This document shows positions 24,343 to 33,668 of a stretch of 64,000 nt of DNA, piece by piece. Where the stretch lies: contig CAYUIE010000016.1 of assembly GCA_964444665.1 (NCBI GenBank), positions 1 to 64,000 on the forward strand. Direction: 5' to 3'. Every line of letters starts with the position of its first letter. Positions within the stretch are counted from its first letter, which is position 1. Made by a program: the position numbers and the translations under genes. The notes beneath the pieces are model-generated. The model was not told the DNA's origin, did not search any database, and worked only from the letters and a program-made list of their open reading frames with translations. Source of the DNA: CAYZTY01 sp964444665. GTDB lineage: Bacteria > Planctomycetota > Phycisphaerae > Sedimentisphaerales > CAYZTY01.

Positions 24343-25857
24343 TTACATACTGAGTACTTTAACGGAATATGAAACCCCGTCCGTCAATGCCTTTACCGCG
24401 GGGTCAAGTATGCCGGCTTTCAGGTCCGGGACAATCACCAGCAGTCCCATCAGCACACACAGACAGGCCAGAAACACCATTGCGACCAGCATAGAGCCTT
24501 TATGCTCTTTTATACCGGCTAAATTTTCCGGCAGCTGGCCTAAAAAGACATACCTTTGAACTTTTAAATACATAATCAGTGTAAGCAGGCTGACCAGGAT
24601 AATCACCGCAGCCAGCCATATAAATCCCGCCTGAACGGCGGCGATTACGAGTATCAGCTTGCTCCAGAACCCACTAAAGGGGGGTATGCCCACGATGGAC
24701 GCGGAGGCCAAAGTACATGCCGCCCGGGTAACGGGCAGCTTTTCCGCAAGACCTCCCATTTGCCGCATTTCTCTGGTACCTGTGGACATTTGCACTGAGC
24801 CGCTGGTTAAAAACAGGAGCGCTTTATACACCGAGTGGTTCGCCAGATGAAATAGACCTCCTAATATGGCCAGCGAGGCCCAGGCCAGATTTCCGTCTTT
24901 TGCCAGAATAACGGCGCCCAACCCGATACCGAGTACAACATAACCTATCTGACTGATACTTGAATAGGCCATGAGCCGCTTTATATCCCACTGGCCTATG
25001 GCCAGGAAAGCACCTGCGATCATACTCAAAAGGGCCAGGACCACTAAAACCCATGCTATTTGAGTTGAGACGCCAAAGACATTGAAAATCATACGTGAGA
25101 GTGCATAAACTCCAAGGGTTTTAATCAGGACGCCGGAGAGCATCGCGGAAATAGGAGCGGGAGCAGATGGATGCGCGTCAGGCAGCCAGGCGTGGAACGG
25201 GACTAATGCGGCCTTTAATCCGAAGCCGACTATAAATAGACCCAGGGCAAAAGTCAGGCCTTTATTCAGGCCGGTGCTTTGGATGGCCCTTGCGACGTAT
25301 GCCATATTGAGGTTGCCCGTATTGCCGTAGACAAGCGCCACGCCGAAAAGAATAAATGACGAGGCAATGCTGCCCAAAACCATATACTTGAATGATGCCT
25401 CGAGTTCTTCGTGCCCGCATCCGAAGCCGACGAGTGCATAAGAAGCAATCGAGGCGATTTCCAAAAATACGTACAGATTGAAGATATCTCCGGATAATAC
25501 CACGCCGTTCATACCGGCAACCATAAGCAGAAACAAGCAGAGGAATTTCGGCTTGGCCGTGTACTGCTCCATATACCTTACGCTGAAAAGCATTGCCGCA
25601 AAACTGACTACGCTGATAACCAAAAGGACCAGTCCGCTCAGGCCGTCAAGAACAAGATTGATTCCCAGCGGTATGGGCCATTTGCCGATTTTGTACACAT
25701 CCGATTGGCCGATGACGGACACGGCCATCACCAACAGTGAGAGGGTGGCAAGATTGGCCAGCAGCGTTGCGAGTGGTTTTAGTTTTTTGCCGCAAATCGG
25801 CATAAAGAAAGCTGTTGTCAGAGGAATAGCAATAAAGACAGGCAGCGGTATGCTCAT
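24343..25857 (-). CDS. mrpD: Mrp antiporter subunit D / NuoN-like proton- or sodium-translocating subunit
   Basis: The 504-residue protein has the 14-helix antiporter fold shared by NuoL, M, N and MrpA, D. The helix-5 Glu is in 'YVFLEIASIASYALVGF' (~128-144), and the helix-7 Lys plus the broken helix are in 'KAALVPFHAWLPDAHPSAPAPISAMLSG' (~212-239). 'LMAYSSISQIGYVVLG' and 'HLANHSVYKALLFLTSG' are later family motifs. It should move H+ or Na+ as the hydrogenase turns over. The start overlaps mrpC by four bases. Confidence 0.94.
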   Translation of the reverse strand: MSIPLPVFIAIPLTTAFFMPICGKKLKPLATLLANLATLSLLVMAVSVIGQSDVYKIGKWPIPLGINLVLDGLSGLVLLVISVVSFAAMLFSVRYMEQYTAKPKFLCLFLLMVAGMNGVVLSGDIFNLYVFLEIASIASYALVGFGCGHEELEASFKYMVLGSIASSFILFGVALVYGNTGNLNMAYVARAIQSTGLNKGLTFALGLFIVGFGLKAALVPFHAWLPDAHPSAPAPISAMLSGVLIKTLGVYALSRMIFNVFGVSTQIAWVLVVLALLSMIAGAFLAIGQWDIKRLMAYSSISQIGYVVLGIGLGAVILAKDGNLAWASLAILGGLFHLANHSVYKALLFLTSGSVQMSTGTREMRQMGGLAEKLPVTRAACTLASASIVGIPPFSGFWSKLILVIAAVQAGFIWLAAVIILVSLLTLIMYLKVQRYVFLGQLPENLAGIKEHKGSMLVAMVFLACLCVLMGLLVIVPDLKAGILDPAVKALTDGVSYSVKVLSM

Positions 25858-26222
25858 CCTTTAAGCCTCCTTATGTCGGTAATATCGAAGGTGCCGTACC
25901 TCTCGTAAGTTCTGATACAAATCGAAATCAGCAGGGCCAGCGAGCCGAGACTAATAACAATAGCAGTTAGAACAAGGGCCTGCGGCAGCGGGTCAACTGA
26001 TGCGCTTATGAAACTGGCGGCAATCTGGCCGTCTGCTGAAATCATCTGGTCTCTCTCGACAATCGGCATCACTCCGCCGAAGTGGTAGCCCAGCATAACC
26101 AACATCAGATTGACGGCGTACTCCATAATCATAATACCAATGACGATTTTGACCATATTTTTCTTCACTACGGCGCAATACAGCCCAATCATAAACAACA
26201 AAAAGCACAGTGCATAAGGCAT
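25854..26222 (-). CDS. mrpC: Mrp antiporter subunit C / NuoK-like
   Basis: Three membrane helices and 'IGIMIMEYAVNLMLVMLGY' (~27-45), containing the conserved Glu of the NuoK/MrpC family, are seen. 'DPLPQALVLTAIVISL' (~77-92) is the second signature. Residues 93-122 form a polar C-terminal tail. It overlaps mrpD by four bases and follows mrpB after six. Confidence 0.93.
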   Translation of the reverse strand: MPYALCFLLFMIGLYCAVVKKNMVKIVIGIMIMEYAVNLMLVMLGYHFGGVMPIVERDQMISADGQIAASFISASVDPLPQALVLTAIVISLGSLALLISICIRTYERYGTFDITDIRRLKG

Positions 26223-26228
26223 TTGCTT

Positions 26229-26687
26229 CTACTCCTTTTTGTCACCTGGTGACTCAGGCCTGAATATCGAGAGAATAAAAACGACCATAAAGAGCGAGGC
26301 ACCGACTTTCAGGCCGATGACGATATTCGAAAGCGGAATGATGCCTGCACTAATAAGCGCAAACGGCTCTCCCGGCCAGTACTGGCGATGCAGGAAATTG
26401 ACAAAGAAGGCACCACCGAAAGCCAGCCCTATAACGGCGATGAATACAAACAAAATCGCCCCGAGGCAATCCAAACGCGAGACCAAAGATAGGGGGAGGT
26501 TCTTCTGGGCCTGCTCCTTGCCGAACGCAAGCATAAGCAAAATATAGCTCGAGGCCAGGATTACTCCACCTGCGAAACCACCACCCGGGGTCAGGTGTCC
26601 GAAAAGAACAATGTAAACACCAAAAACGAAAATCAGCATCTTGACCCAGCTACCTATGGTTTTAACAATCAGGCTCATCCCCTTCAT
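26229..26687 (-). CDS. mrpB: Mrp antiporter subunit B
   Basis: The 152-residue protein has four helices. 'GVYIVLFGHLTPGGGFAGGVILAS' (~23-46) is the strongly conserved MrpB/MbhF core. The gene overlaps the preceding MbhD/E-like gene by four bases and is six bases before mrpC. Confidence 0.93.
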   Translation of the reverse strand: MKGMSLIVKTIGSWVKMLIFVFGVYIVLFGHLTPGGGFAGGVILASSYILLMLAFGKEQAQKNLPLSLVSRLDCLGAILFVFIAVIGLAFGGAFFVNFLHRQYWPGEPFALISAGIIPLSNIVIGLKVGASLFMVVFILSIFRPESPGDKKE

Positions 26688-27241
26688 TCGTCTGTTTCCT
26701 CCAATAGCTTCCTGCTCTTTTTCCTGAGTATTACGGTTGCCCCGATGATGGAGGTGAAAAGCACGGAGGCCTCTCCCAGTGTATCATAAGCGCGGAAATC
26801 GAGGATAACCGCAGAGACCAGGTTTGCCGCCCCGGTGCCGGACAGGCCGTCTTTGATGTAAGTGCGACTCGGGGCATCCGGCGCGATAGAGAAAATCGAC
26901 GTGCCGAAGTCAGGCAGTGTCTCAAAAACCTTCAGGCCGACCAGGAAAATTACAAAGAGAATAACGATAGAAACAACCATCCCGAAGAACTCTCTGTCAC
27001 CGGTGATGAAAGTCAGGTCGCGAGAGATTGTAGCACGAATCAGGATAATCAAACCTAAAACTTCCACTACAATCTGGGTTATTGCGATATCCGGCGCCCG
27101 CAGGAATAAAAACATTAGAGAACCACCAAAACCGATGGCACCAACACAAATAACAGAACTGAGCAGGTCTTTCGTTTCTACCGCAATTAATGCAGCGATT
27201 ACTATGAACAATAGCAAAATATAGAATATAGACATACCCAT
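26684..27241 (-). CDS. MbhD-MbhE-like fused membrane subunit (DUF4040 plus MrpB-N type)
   Basis: The 185-residue protein joins two domains that are separate genes in archaeal Mbh operons and parts of MrpA in classic Mrp systems. Residues ~1-80 match DUF4040/MbhD ('FLFLRAPDIAITQIVVEVLG', ~45-64). Residues ~90-180 match MbhE ('ILDFRAYDTLGEASVLFTSIIGATVIL', ~145-171). Six hydrophobic segments are visible. It lies 15 bases after the large antiporter gene and overlaps mrpB. It fills the role of the C-terminal part of MrpA in assembling the ion path. Confidence 0.88.
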   Translation of the reverse strand: MGMSIFYILLLFIVIAALIAVETKDLLSSVICVGAIGFGGSLMFLFLRAPDIAITQIVVEVLGLIILIRATISRDLTFITGDREFFGMVVSIVILFVIFLVGLKVFETLPDFGTSIFSIAPDAPSRTYIKDGLSGTGAANLVSAVILDFRAYDTLGEASVLFTSIIGATVILRKKSRKLLEETDE

Positions 27242-27256
27242 CGTTTTAATGCCTCC

Positions 27257-29116
27257 CTACCAAATCTCGCAAACCACAAATAAAATCACCAATAACCCCA
27301 GGGTTACCCACGTCAAATACATTGGCAGGATGCCGGAATGCAGCCACCTGAGAAAATCTGAAAATGCCAATCCGAATCTGCCACTTTGATTATATGGGTC
27401 GAAATAACCCTTCTCCTGCCCTGAATACATCTGTCTAAGACCTCCCATCGCCGAGACAGTTTTATAAAAGTGTGTACCCGGGATAATCATCTCGTCGCTG
27501 GGCTGCACTTCGCCGCAACTCCAGGTTTTTACTATTCTGATTTTTCTTCCTATCAGCCCGGCAAGGAGAATCACTACGCCGACAATCAGGCCGAAAATTA
27601 TAAGAGCTGTCGCAAGTGTTGATTCCCAGATGCCGAAAATTGCCGTACCCGGCTGAATATTCAGGGCCGGGTAAATGAATAACTTCAGCGGTATATGATA
27701 AAAAATCCCGAAAAACACACACAAAAATGCAAGTATAGCCATCGGGATTTGCATAGGCAGTGAGACCTCTCTTACGTCTTTTAATTCCTGCGGCAAGCGA
27801 GCGAGAAATATAGAATGAATAAGCTTTACAAATGATGCCAATGTTAGTGCGCTTCCAAACATAGCAGCGACGAGCCAGACGGGCCACAAGCCGGCCCCCA
27901 TTTTGGTGCCGGTACGCCCCATCTCAATTACACCCTGGTAAACCATCCATTTCGAGACGAATCCATTGAACGGTGGTATGCCCGAAATACTAAGTGCCGC
28001 GATTAAACAGGTAACGAAAGTTAACGGCATCTTCTTTCCTAATCCACCGAGTCTGTCCAGTTCCGGTGTGCCGCTGGCGTGTTCCACGGCTCCACCACAA
28101 AGGAATAAACAGCACTTGTAGATTGCGTGGTTTAACATATGAAACACTCCGCCGGCAAGCCCTACCGGGGTAAGCGTCGATATGCCAAGGACCATATAAC
28201 CGACCTGACTGATAGCGTGATAAGATAAAAGTTTTTTGAGGTTGTGCTGGACCATTGCAATCATCACGGCAATAACAATCGTGGCGGCACCAATAAACGC
28301 CAGAATGGTCGTTAAAATTCCCACCTCAAGTACAAATATCACCCGCACGATTATTACCAGAAGGTAAATACCAAGAAGCTTATCGATTGCGGCGGGCAGC
28401 AGCGCCATAACTGCCGGCGGGGCATATTCGCCACTCGTGGGAAGCCAGGTATGCAAAGGCAGTGCGCCTGCCTTAGTGATCGCAGCAATCAAAAGCAACA
28501 AAAAGGCTATAATCCCCAGAGTGGATGTTGTTTCTACTGCGATGTTCGATAATACAAACGTGCCGGACAGCAACCACACCAAAGCGCTACCCAGAAGCAA
28601 TGCGCCGTCTGACAAGCCTATCATTGCAAAACTCTTGGTCGCCGCGAAGTTGGCGTTCCTGCCACCGGTTGTAATCAGCAGGTACAGCGAAGCGGTAACA
28701 ATCTCCCAGAATACGAGAAGCAAAAGCAAATGATTGGAGAGCAATACGCCGGCCGAGCCGCCTATTGTTATAAGCACTGCACCAAAATACTCATTGAGCC
28801 GTTTTGCCCTGTCCATTGATTTAAGCGAGTACAAAGTTATCAGAACGCCAAAACCCGTCGCAAAGAGCAGAATAAAATTGCTCAGCGGCGTGGTGGACAG
28901 CAGTAAATCCAGCTTGAAATCGCCAATTTGCAGAATCGGCAACACATATTCAAGCCAACCAATAGTAAAAATTCGGACCGCAGCAACAAAGGCATAAATT
29001 GAAACTACCAGAGCTATTGCCTTGGCTGAAAATCTCAACTTATTGGGTAAAAACAACAACACAAAACCCACGACTAACGGAAAGAATATGGGCAAAAGTA
29101 ACGGGTTGAATACCAT
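27257..29116 (-). CDS. second NuoL/MrpA-type proton- or sodium-translocating subunit
   Basis: A 619-residue membrane protein with the antiporter fold. Helix-5 Glu is in 'LLVFWEIVTASLYLLI' (~130-145), the helix-7 Lys and broken helix are in 'TKAGALPLHTWLPTSGEYAPPAVMALLP' (~215-242), with 'LLSYHAISQVGYMVLG' and 'HMLNHAIYKCCLFLCGG' later. About 120 extra C-terminal residues carry 'KTWSCGEVQPSDEMIIPGTHFYK' and a last helix, as in HyfB- and EchA-like subunits. Together with MrpD it gives the complex two separate ion channels. The gene is 41 bases after the large hydrogenase subunit. Confidence 0.9.
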   Translation of the reverse strand: MVFNPLLLPIFFPLVVGFVLLFLPNKLRFSAKAIALVVSIYAFVAAVRIFTIGWLEYVLPILQIGDFKLDLLLSTTPLSNFILLFATGFGVLITLYSLKSMDRAKRLNEYFGAVLITIGGSAGVLLSNHLLLLLVFWEIVTASLYLLITTGGRNANFAATKSFAMIGLSDGALLLGSALVWLLSGTFVLSNIAVETTSTLGIIAFLLLLIAAITKAGALPLHTWLPTSGEYAPPAVMALLPAAIDKLLGIYLLVIIVRVIFVLEVGILTTILAFIGAATIVIAVMIAMVQHNLKKLLSYHAISQVGYMVLGISTLTPVGLAGGVFHMLNHAIYKCCLFLCGGAVEHASGTPELDRLGGLGKKMPLTFVTCLIAALSISGIPPFNGFVSKWMVYQGVIEMGRTGTKMGAGLWPVWLVAAMFGSALTLASFVKLIHSIFLARLPQELKDVREVSLPMQIPMAILAFLCVFFGIFYHIPLKLFIYPALNIQPGTAIFGIWESTLATALIIFGLIVGVVILLAGLIGRKIRIVKTWSCGEVQPSDEMIIPGTHFYKTVSAMGGLRQMYSGQEKGYFDPYNQSGRFGLAFSDFLRWLHSGILPMYLTWVTLGLLVILFVVCEIW

Positions 29117-29157
29117 TAGATCTCCATATTTACTATTCTTAATTTACGGTTCGTCTT

Positions 29158-30351
29158 TTATCCTTTGGACCCGCGAAGACGCGCAGTCTTTTCACGGCTA
29201 AGTTTTATAAGCTCTTCGCCATCGCAAATAACCTTATGGTCTTTGCTTTCCACCACCGCCAATCTCTCGGTACAACTGTAGCAAGGGTCAACGGCCGCCA
29301 GTGTGATAGTTACGTCAGCAATGTCGGAGCCGATGCACGAGGCCTTAAACGAAGGTACGTTGACGAAGCTCGGTGCTCTTACCTTGTGCCGTACCGGTCT
29401 ATTGCCGCCGTCACTGCGAACATAGTGGAACGTCTCACCCCTCGGGGCTTCGGCGCGGCCGGTGCCTTCACCCGGCGGAATTTCCTTGACCTGGATAGCG
29501 ACCGGGCCGTCGGGGAGCTTCTTCGCCGCCTGCCTGATTATCTTGATGGATTCAAGAATCTCCAGCAATCGTACAACAGCCTTTGCAAAGACGTCACCCT
29601 CAGGCCGAGTAATTACATTCCAGTCCAAATCGTCATAAGCCGCATAAGGGTCGTCGCGTCTTACATCAATCGCAAGGCCGCTGCCCCGGGCCGTCGGGCC
29701 TGCTACAGCGTACCTTATCGCGTCTTCTTTACTAAGGATGCCTACGCCTTTCAGCCGGGCGTGAATAATCGGGTCGTCAAGCACGGCTTTAATTAGCATA
29801 TCCATTTTCTTTTCAATCTCGTCCAGGTCCTTGAGCATTTTCGGTATCAGCTCATCCGGGATATCCTCCCGGCAGCCGCCCACCTTGACATTACCGTAGT
29901 TGTTTCGGTTGCCGGTGATTTCTTCGAGCAGGTCCAGCACGGGCTCACGATATTTCCAGGCCCACATAAAGACCGTATCGTAACCGATGAAGTGTCCGGC
30001 TAATCCCACCCACAGCGCGTGGCTGTGAATTCGCTCGAGCTCATTGATAATCGTCCGCACATAGAGGGCCCTGTCGGGAGGCGTTACGCCGGCAATCTCC
30101 TCAACGGCCTGGACGTAAGCCAACGGGTGTGAGGCGGAGCAAATCCCGCACACTCGAGATACCAAAAATGGAACCTGGTCAAACTGCAGAGTCTCGCTTA
30201 TCCCTTCTATCCCTCTATGATTATACGATATTCGCATATCGATGTCGGTTACCTTCTCTCCATCTACCGTCAGATGGAAACATTCCATCTCTTCCTGCAA
30301 TGGGTGCATTGGACCCACAACAAGTACTGGTTTTTTCATTTCTCTTCTCAT
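29158..30351 (-). CDS. group 4 [NiFe] hydrogenase large (catalytic) subunit
   Basis: This is the H2-forming or H2-oxidising subunit (HycE/MbhL type, NuoD-like). I choose the ATG at 30351 because GGAGG stands before it and its ATG overlaps the upstream stop (ATGA); the protein is then 397 residues. Both nickel-binding motifs are complete: 'RVCGICSASH' (66-75, Cys68, Cys71) and 'DPCYSCTER' (355-363, Cys357, Cys360). The 34 residues after it form the tail cut off by the HycI protease. The intact cysteines separate it from hydrogenase-related complexes such as Mbx or Fpo. It is the core of the operon. Confidence 0.96.
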   Translation of the reverse strand: MRREMKKPVLVVGPMHPLQEEMECFHLTVDGEKVTDIDMRISYNHRGIEGISETLQFDQVPFLVSRVCGICSASHPLAYVQAVEEIAGVTPPDRALYVRTIINELERIHSHALWVGLAGHFIGYDTVFMWAWKYREPVLDLLEEITGNRNNYGNVKVGGCREDIPDELIPKMLKDLDEIEKKMDMLIKAVLDDPIIHARLKGVGILSKEDAIRYAVAGPTARGSGLAIDVRRDDPYAAYDDLDWNVITRPEGDVFAKAVVRLLEILESIKIIRQAAKKLPDGPVAIQVKEIPPGEGTGRAEAPRGETFHYVRSDGGNRPVRHKVRAPSFVNVPSFKASCIGSDIADVTITLAAVDPCYSCTERLAVVESKDHKVICDGEELIKLSREKTARLRGSKG

Positions 30352-30884
30352 TCTTTCACCTCCCTCGACGATTCGACTCCCTCGATGGTTCGACCGAGCT
30401 GGCCACAAGCTTTGCCTGGGACGAACGCGCTTGTCGGCGGCTTCGTTCGGGACGTGTCTTTTCTCAATGGATAAACTCCCTGGGGCCAATCGTCCGCCAA
30501 TATCAATCGTCTCATATCAGGATGACCCGGGAAATCGATTCCAAACAGGTCGTGAATCTCTCTTTCAATCCACTCAGCGCCGGGCAAAAACGGCGCGATT
30601 GACTGGATTTTCGGCTGCTCTCTGTCCCGAATAAAGGCTTTTATTGTAATCATGCAACCGGTCTGGTCATACGAGTAATGATACAATACTTCAAAGCAAT
30701 CCTCACCATCGATGCCGGTAGCAATTACGAATCTGGCTCCAACATCTTCAAAGAGGAATTTGTTGACATCGAAATTGTTCTGCGCCTCGCATAAAAGAAA
30801 TATTCTGTTGCTGGCTTTTTGCTCTATGTCAATAAGCCTGTCTTTTATTTGGGCCAGTTTGTTATTCAGTTCCTGCTGGTTCAT
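30348..30884 (-). CDS. NuoC-like (30 kDa) hydrogenase subunit
   Basis: The 178-residue protein belongs to the complex I 30-kDa family, with the signature 'GAEWIEREIHDLFGIDFPGHPDMRRLIL' (~101-128) containing 'EREIHDLFG'. In HycE this part is fused to the large subunit; here, as in Mbh (MbhK), it is separate. It lies 14 bases after the small subunit and overlaps the large-subunit start by four bases. Confidence 0.93.
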   Translation of the reverse strand: MNQQELNNKLAQIKDRLIDIEQKASNRIFLLCEAQNNFDVNKFLFEDVGARFVIATGIDGEDCFEVLYHYSYDQTGCMITIKAFIRDREQPKIQSIAPFLPGAEWIEREIHDLFGIDFPGHPDMRRLILADDWPQGVYPLRKDTSRTKPPTSAFVPGKACGQLGRTIEGVESSREVKE

Positions 30885-30898
30885 ATTTTTATCCTGCT

Positions 30899-31330
30899 TT
30901 ATAAAATCGATAATGCCTGTAATACTCCGGAGATTATTGCCTCAGGTTTCGGCGGACAGCCGGGCACATAAGCAATTATCGCCTCCGGGTCTATTTCCCT
31001 GATTACCTTGTCCACGGGTCCTTCGATGTGGTAGCCGGTATGGAAGATTCCCGTTCCACATGCACAGGCGCCGATTACGAAAACCACGCAGGGTTTGGGT
31101 ATTTGCAGATACACCTCGCGCAGGCGCGGCAGGGCCTGCCGAGTAACGGCGCCGGTCACCAGCAGTGCGTCGGCATGACGCGGCGAGCCGACCAGTTTAA
31201 TGCCGAACCTTTCCACGTCGAACTTCGGCGTCAGACAATTGACGATTTCAATATCGCAGTTGTTACACGCACCGGTATTAACGTGAAATACCCAGGGCGA
31301 TTTTTTTAATGCCAACATCTTCCAGCTCAT
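30899..31330 (-). CDS. [NiFe] hydrogenase small subunit (NuoB/HycG/MbhJ-like)
   Basis: The 143-residue protein carries the proximal [4Fe-4S] cluster. Its ligands are visible in 'NTGACNNCDIEI' (Cys22, Cys25), 'IGACACGTG' (Cys89 or Cys91) and 'VPGCPPKPE' (Cys125), the pattern of NuoB-like subunits. 'SPRHADALLVTGAVTRQ' (~49-65) is also conserved. It is a short form with no extra clusters, as in Ech/Mbh enzymes. Genes on both sides are within 14 bases. Confidence 0.95.
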   Translation of the reverse strand: MSWKMLALKKSPWVFHVNTGACNNCDIEIVNCLTPKFDVERFGIKLVGSPRHADALLVTGAVTRQALPRLREVYLQIPKPCVVFVIGACACGTGIFHTGYHIEGPVDKVIREIDPEAIIAYVPGCPPKPEAIISGVLQALSIL

Positions 31331-31339
31331 AAATTCACC

Positions 31340-32284
31340 TTACAACCAGCCAATGCCCAAACTATTACCTATTGTTGCCAGAGCTATCGCAATAACCAAA
31401 ACGAGCCCACAATAAACCCAGAAAAACTTCATAGCCTGGTCAATCCTCACTCGCGGATTGGTGTTCTTAATAAGAATCAATATGACAAGTATCAGAACGT
31501 ATTTGCCAACGCCCGCCAGTAAAGATACCCCTGTTGTGCCAAACCCACCCAGGAAGACCATTATCAAAAACAGCGGCAGTGCTACCAGCAGCATTGCCTG
31601 CACAATCTTCCAGAGACCAAGCAGCGCGCCGGAATACTCCATCAGGACTCCGCTGCCGAGCTCGGTTTCCGCCTCTGCAATGTCAAACGGTGTAAAGCCC
31701 AGCTTGGCCTGTACAGTCAGCAGAGCAACCAGGAACGCCAGCATTCCGGATATACTGAAAACGGCCGGCTGCTCAGCGATTGCCGCCAGGCTAAGCTGTC
31801 CGCCGGTTCTTATGACAATCACGATAAAAGCAAGTACCAGCGGCAGCTCATACGCCATAACCAGCTTCATTTCCCGGCCGGTACCGACTGCGGCGTGAGG
31901 GCTGCCGCTCGCAGAGCTGCCGAAAATCAGAGCCAACGAGGGAATAATCATCAAATAGATTGCCACGATGATATCACCGACGAAAGGAATGTCCGGCCGA
32001 ATAGTTATCCGCCAGAGCATCGTTGAAAGCAGCAGAACGCCGGCCAGTGCAACCATAGGAGCGGCTATAAAAACCGTCTTTTGGGCCTCTTTTGGGACAA
32101 CTATTTCTTTTCCCACCAGTTTTGCCACGTCCGCAAAGGACTGATACCACGGGGGGCCCACACGGTACTGGACCAAGGCGCTTACCTTGCGAACCACCCA
32201 ATAAGCAAACAGCCCGCAGCAAGCGGTAAACAAAAAGCCCGGAAAGATAAATACCCACACCAGATTTCTCAGGAGTTCTGTCAT
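31340..32284 (-). CDS. NuoH/HycD/MbhM-like membrane subunit
   Basis: This anchors the hydrogenase to the membrane. The start at 32284 gives an ATGA overlap with the ferredoxin gene and 314 residues. Eight helices are visible. The NuoH-type quinone-site-derived segment is 'KLGFTPFDIAEAETELGSGVLMEYSG' (~190-215), including the Glu-rich stretch thought to link the redox part to ion movement. 'VQYRVGPPWYQSFADVAKL' (~36-54) is a second signature. Confidence 0.93.
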   Translation of the reverse strand: MTELLRNLVWVFIFPGFLFTACCGLFAYWVVRKVSALVQYRVGPPWYQSFADVAKLVGKEIVVPKEAQKTVFIAAPMVALAGVLLLSTMLWRITIRPDIPFVGDIIVAIYLMIIPSLALIFGSSASGSPHAAVGTGREMKLVMAYELPLVLAFIVIVIRTGGQLSLAAIAEQPAVFSISGMLAFLVALLTVQAKLGFTPFDIAEAETELGSGVLMEYSGALLGLWKIVQAMLLVALPLFLIMVFLGGFGTTGVSLLAGVGKYVLILVILILIKNTNPRVRIDQAMKFFWVYCGLVLVIAIALATIGNSLGIGWL

Positions 32285-32805
32285 CTTTCTGCCTTTTCCT
32301 TTTCTCTCAAGAACGGCTCCCACAACAGGCCGCCGGTAACTCTAACGAGAACATCATCGAAAACTTCCACTAAATCTTTCCCCGGCTCGGCCTCCTCGTA
32401 GCTAAGAGCATTCAGACTGCAGGTCCTTACGCACAATGGTTTCTCTCCCGGCGCCAACCTGCCCCTGCATATGTCACAAACACTGTCGAGATAAGGTATC
32501 AACTCGGTATAAACCGTGCCGAACGGGCAGGCCGCTGCGCAAGTGCCGCAGCCCGTGCAAAGCATAGTGGCCCGTTTTAATACCTTATCCTCTCCTTTGC
32601 CGGCCGGTACCTTCTCGAGCGCATCCTGCGGACAGGCTTCAATGCAAGGGGCGAGTTCACACTTGCGGCAAATCAGGGCAAAACGCACTTTCTCAAGCAA
32701 GGCGTCCACGCCATTGTTATTCGGATGATACCTGTATGAACAAGATGCCAGGCAATTTCCACACTCTTTGCATTTTTCAAGGTCAATTATCAGTTTTTTG
32801 CCCAT
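32281..32805 (-). CDS. HycB-like polyferredoxin
   Basis: The 174-residue electron-transfer protein has four clusters by motif: 'CKECGNCLASCSY' (~13-25), 'CRKCELAPCIEACPQDAL' (~49-66), 'CTGCGTCAAACPFGTVY' (~83-99) and 'CDICRGRLAPGEKPLCVRTC' (~110-129). This is the HycB/HydN/CooF layout. It would carry electrons between the diaphorase-like pair encoded just upstream and the hydrogenase. It overlaps the NuoH-like gene by four bases. Confidence 0.93.
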   Translation of the reverse strand: MGKKLIIDLEKCKECGNCLASCSYRYHPNNNGVDALLEKVRFALICRKCELAPCIEACPQDALEKVPAGKGEDKVLKRATMLCTGCGTCAAACPFGTVYTELIPYLDSVCDICRGRLAPGEKPLCVRTCSLNALSYEEAEPGKDLVEVFDDVLVRVTGGLLWEPFLREKEKAER

Positions 32806-32846
32806 AAGAACCTCTTATTTACTCAGCCCGCCGCGGCGGGTCAGGC

Positions 32847-33668
32847 TCAATCCCAAATTCCCGGATATTGCCTTACCTGCTCATAGGTAAAGACCGGCCC
32901 GTCTTTGCAAACATAGTACTTACCAATCATACAGTGCCCGCACTTGCCGACGCCACAGCTCATATTTTTTTCCATTGAAAGATAAATCTGCGCCGGCTTA
33001 AAACCGAAGTCCAGCAATTTAAGAGTGACAAATTTCATCATAATCGGCGGTCCGCAAACCACAGCCACCGCATTGGCGATATCAACGTCATTCGGCTCAA
33101 GAATCGTCGTTACCACACCAACGTGTCCACTCCAGTCGCCGTTCGCGTTATCAACCGTAAGTTTGAGCTCAACGCCGTTTATTTGCTGCCATTTGCCGAA
33201 CAAATCATTTTTATATATGAAGTCTTCCGGTGTTCGCGCTCCGTATCTACATACAACGGATTTGAAATCGCTAATCCTCTCGACGAGTGTCAGAAACAGA
33301 GACCTTATAGGAGCCAGGCCCACCCCGCCGCCGACAATATACACCTGCTTACCAACGAAATCACCCACTGGATAACCATTGCCGTAAGGGCCGCGGATAC
33401 CGAGTTTCTGTCCCTTCGAGCACTTGTGCAACAGGTCTGTAACCCGGCCGGCCTTCATAATCGTAATCTCCATCTTGTCCGCTTCCGCCGGCGATGAAGA
33501 GGGTGTGAAAGGCGCCTCTCCCTCACCGGGCAGGGTCAGCTCCACGAACTGGCCGGTTTTAAATTTAATGCCCTGTTCAGGAACCACGATAAAACTTTTT
33601 ATCGTCGGCGACTCATCGATTACATCAACGAGTTCTGCGTTAACAGGTTGGTAAGGATTTTGGCTCAT
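32847..33668 (-). CDS. FAD/NAD(P)H- and [2Fe-2S]-binding oxidoreductase subunit (HydG/AsrB-like)
   Basis: The 273-residue protein belongs to the ferredoxin-NADP reductase-like family that includes sulfhydrogenase gamma, AsrB and dihydroorotate dehydrogenase electron-transfer subunits. The FAD domain is N-terminal; the NAD(P) motif 'YIVGGGVGLAPIRSLFLTL' is at ~108-126; the C-terminal [2Fe-2S] site is 'CGVGKCGHCMIGKYYVC' (~237-253). It would exchange electrons with NADH or NADPH. Such a subunit is usual in soluble group 3 hydrogenases and sulphite reductase, less so in group 4 operons. It overlaps the AsrA-like gene by four bases. Confidence 0.9.
   Translation of the reverse strand: MSQNPYQPVNAELVDVIDESPTIKSFIVVPEQGIKFKTGQFVELTLPGEGEAPFTPSSSPAEADKMEITIMKAGRVTDLLHKCSKGQKLGIRGPYGNGYPVGDFVGKQVYIVGGGVGLAPIRSLFLTLVERISDFKSVVCRYGARTPEDFIYKNDLFGKWQQINGVELKLTVDNANGDWSGHVGVVTTILEPNDVDIANAVAVVCGPPIMMKFVTLKLLDFGFKPAQIYLSMEKNMSCGVGKCGHCMIGKYYVCKDGPVFTYEQVRQYPGIWD

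Noticed and set aside
29158..30351. Complex I or Mbx/Fpo-like (non-hydrogenase) identity
   Set aside because: Both CxxC nickel-binding motifs are complete and a HycI-type protease is encoded in the same operon.
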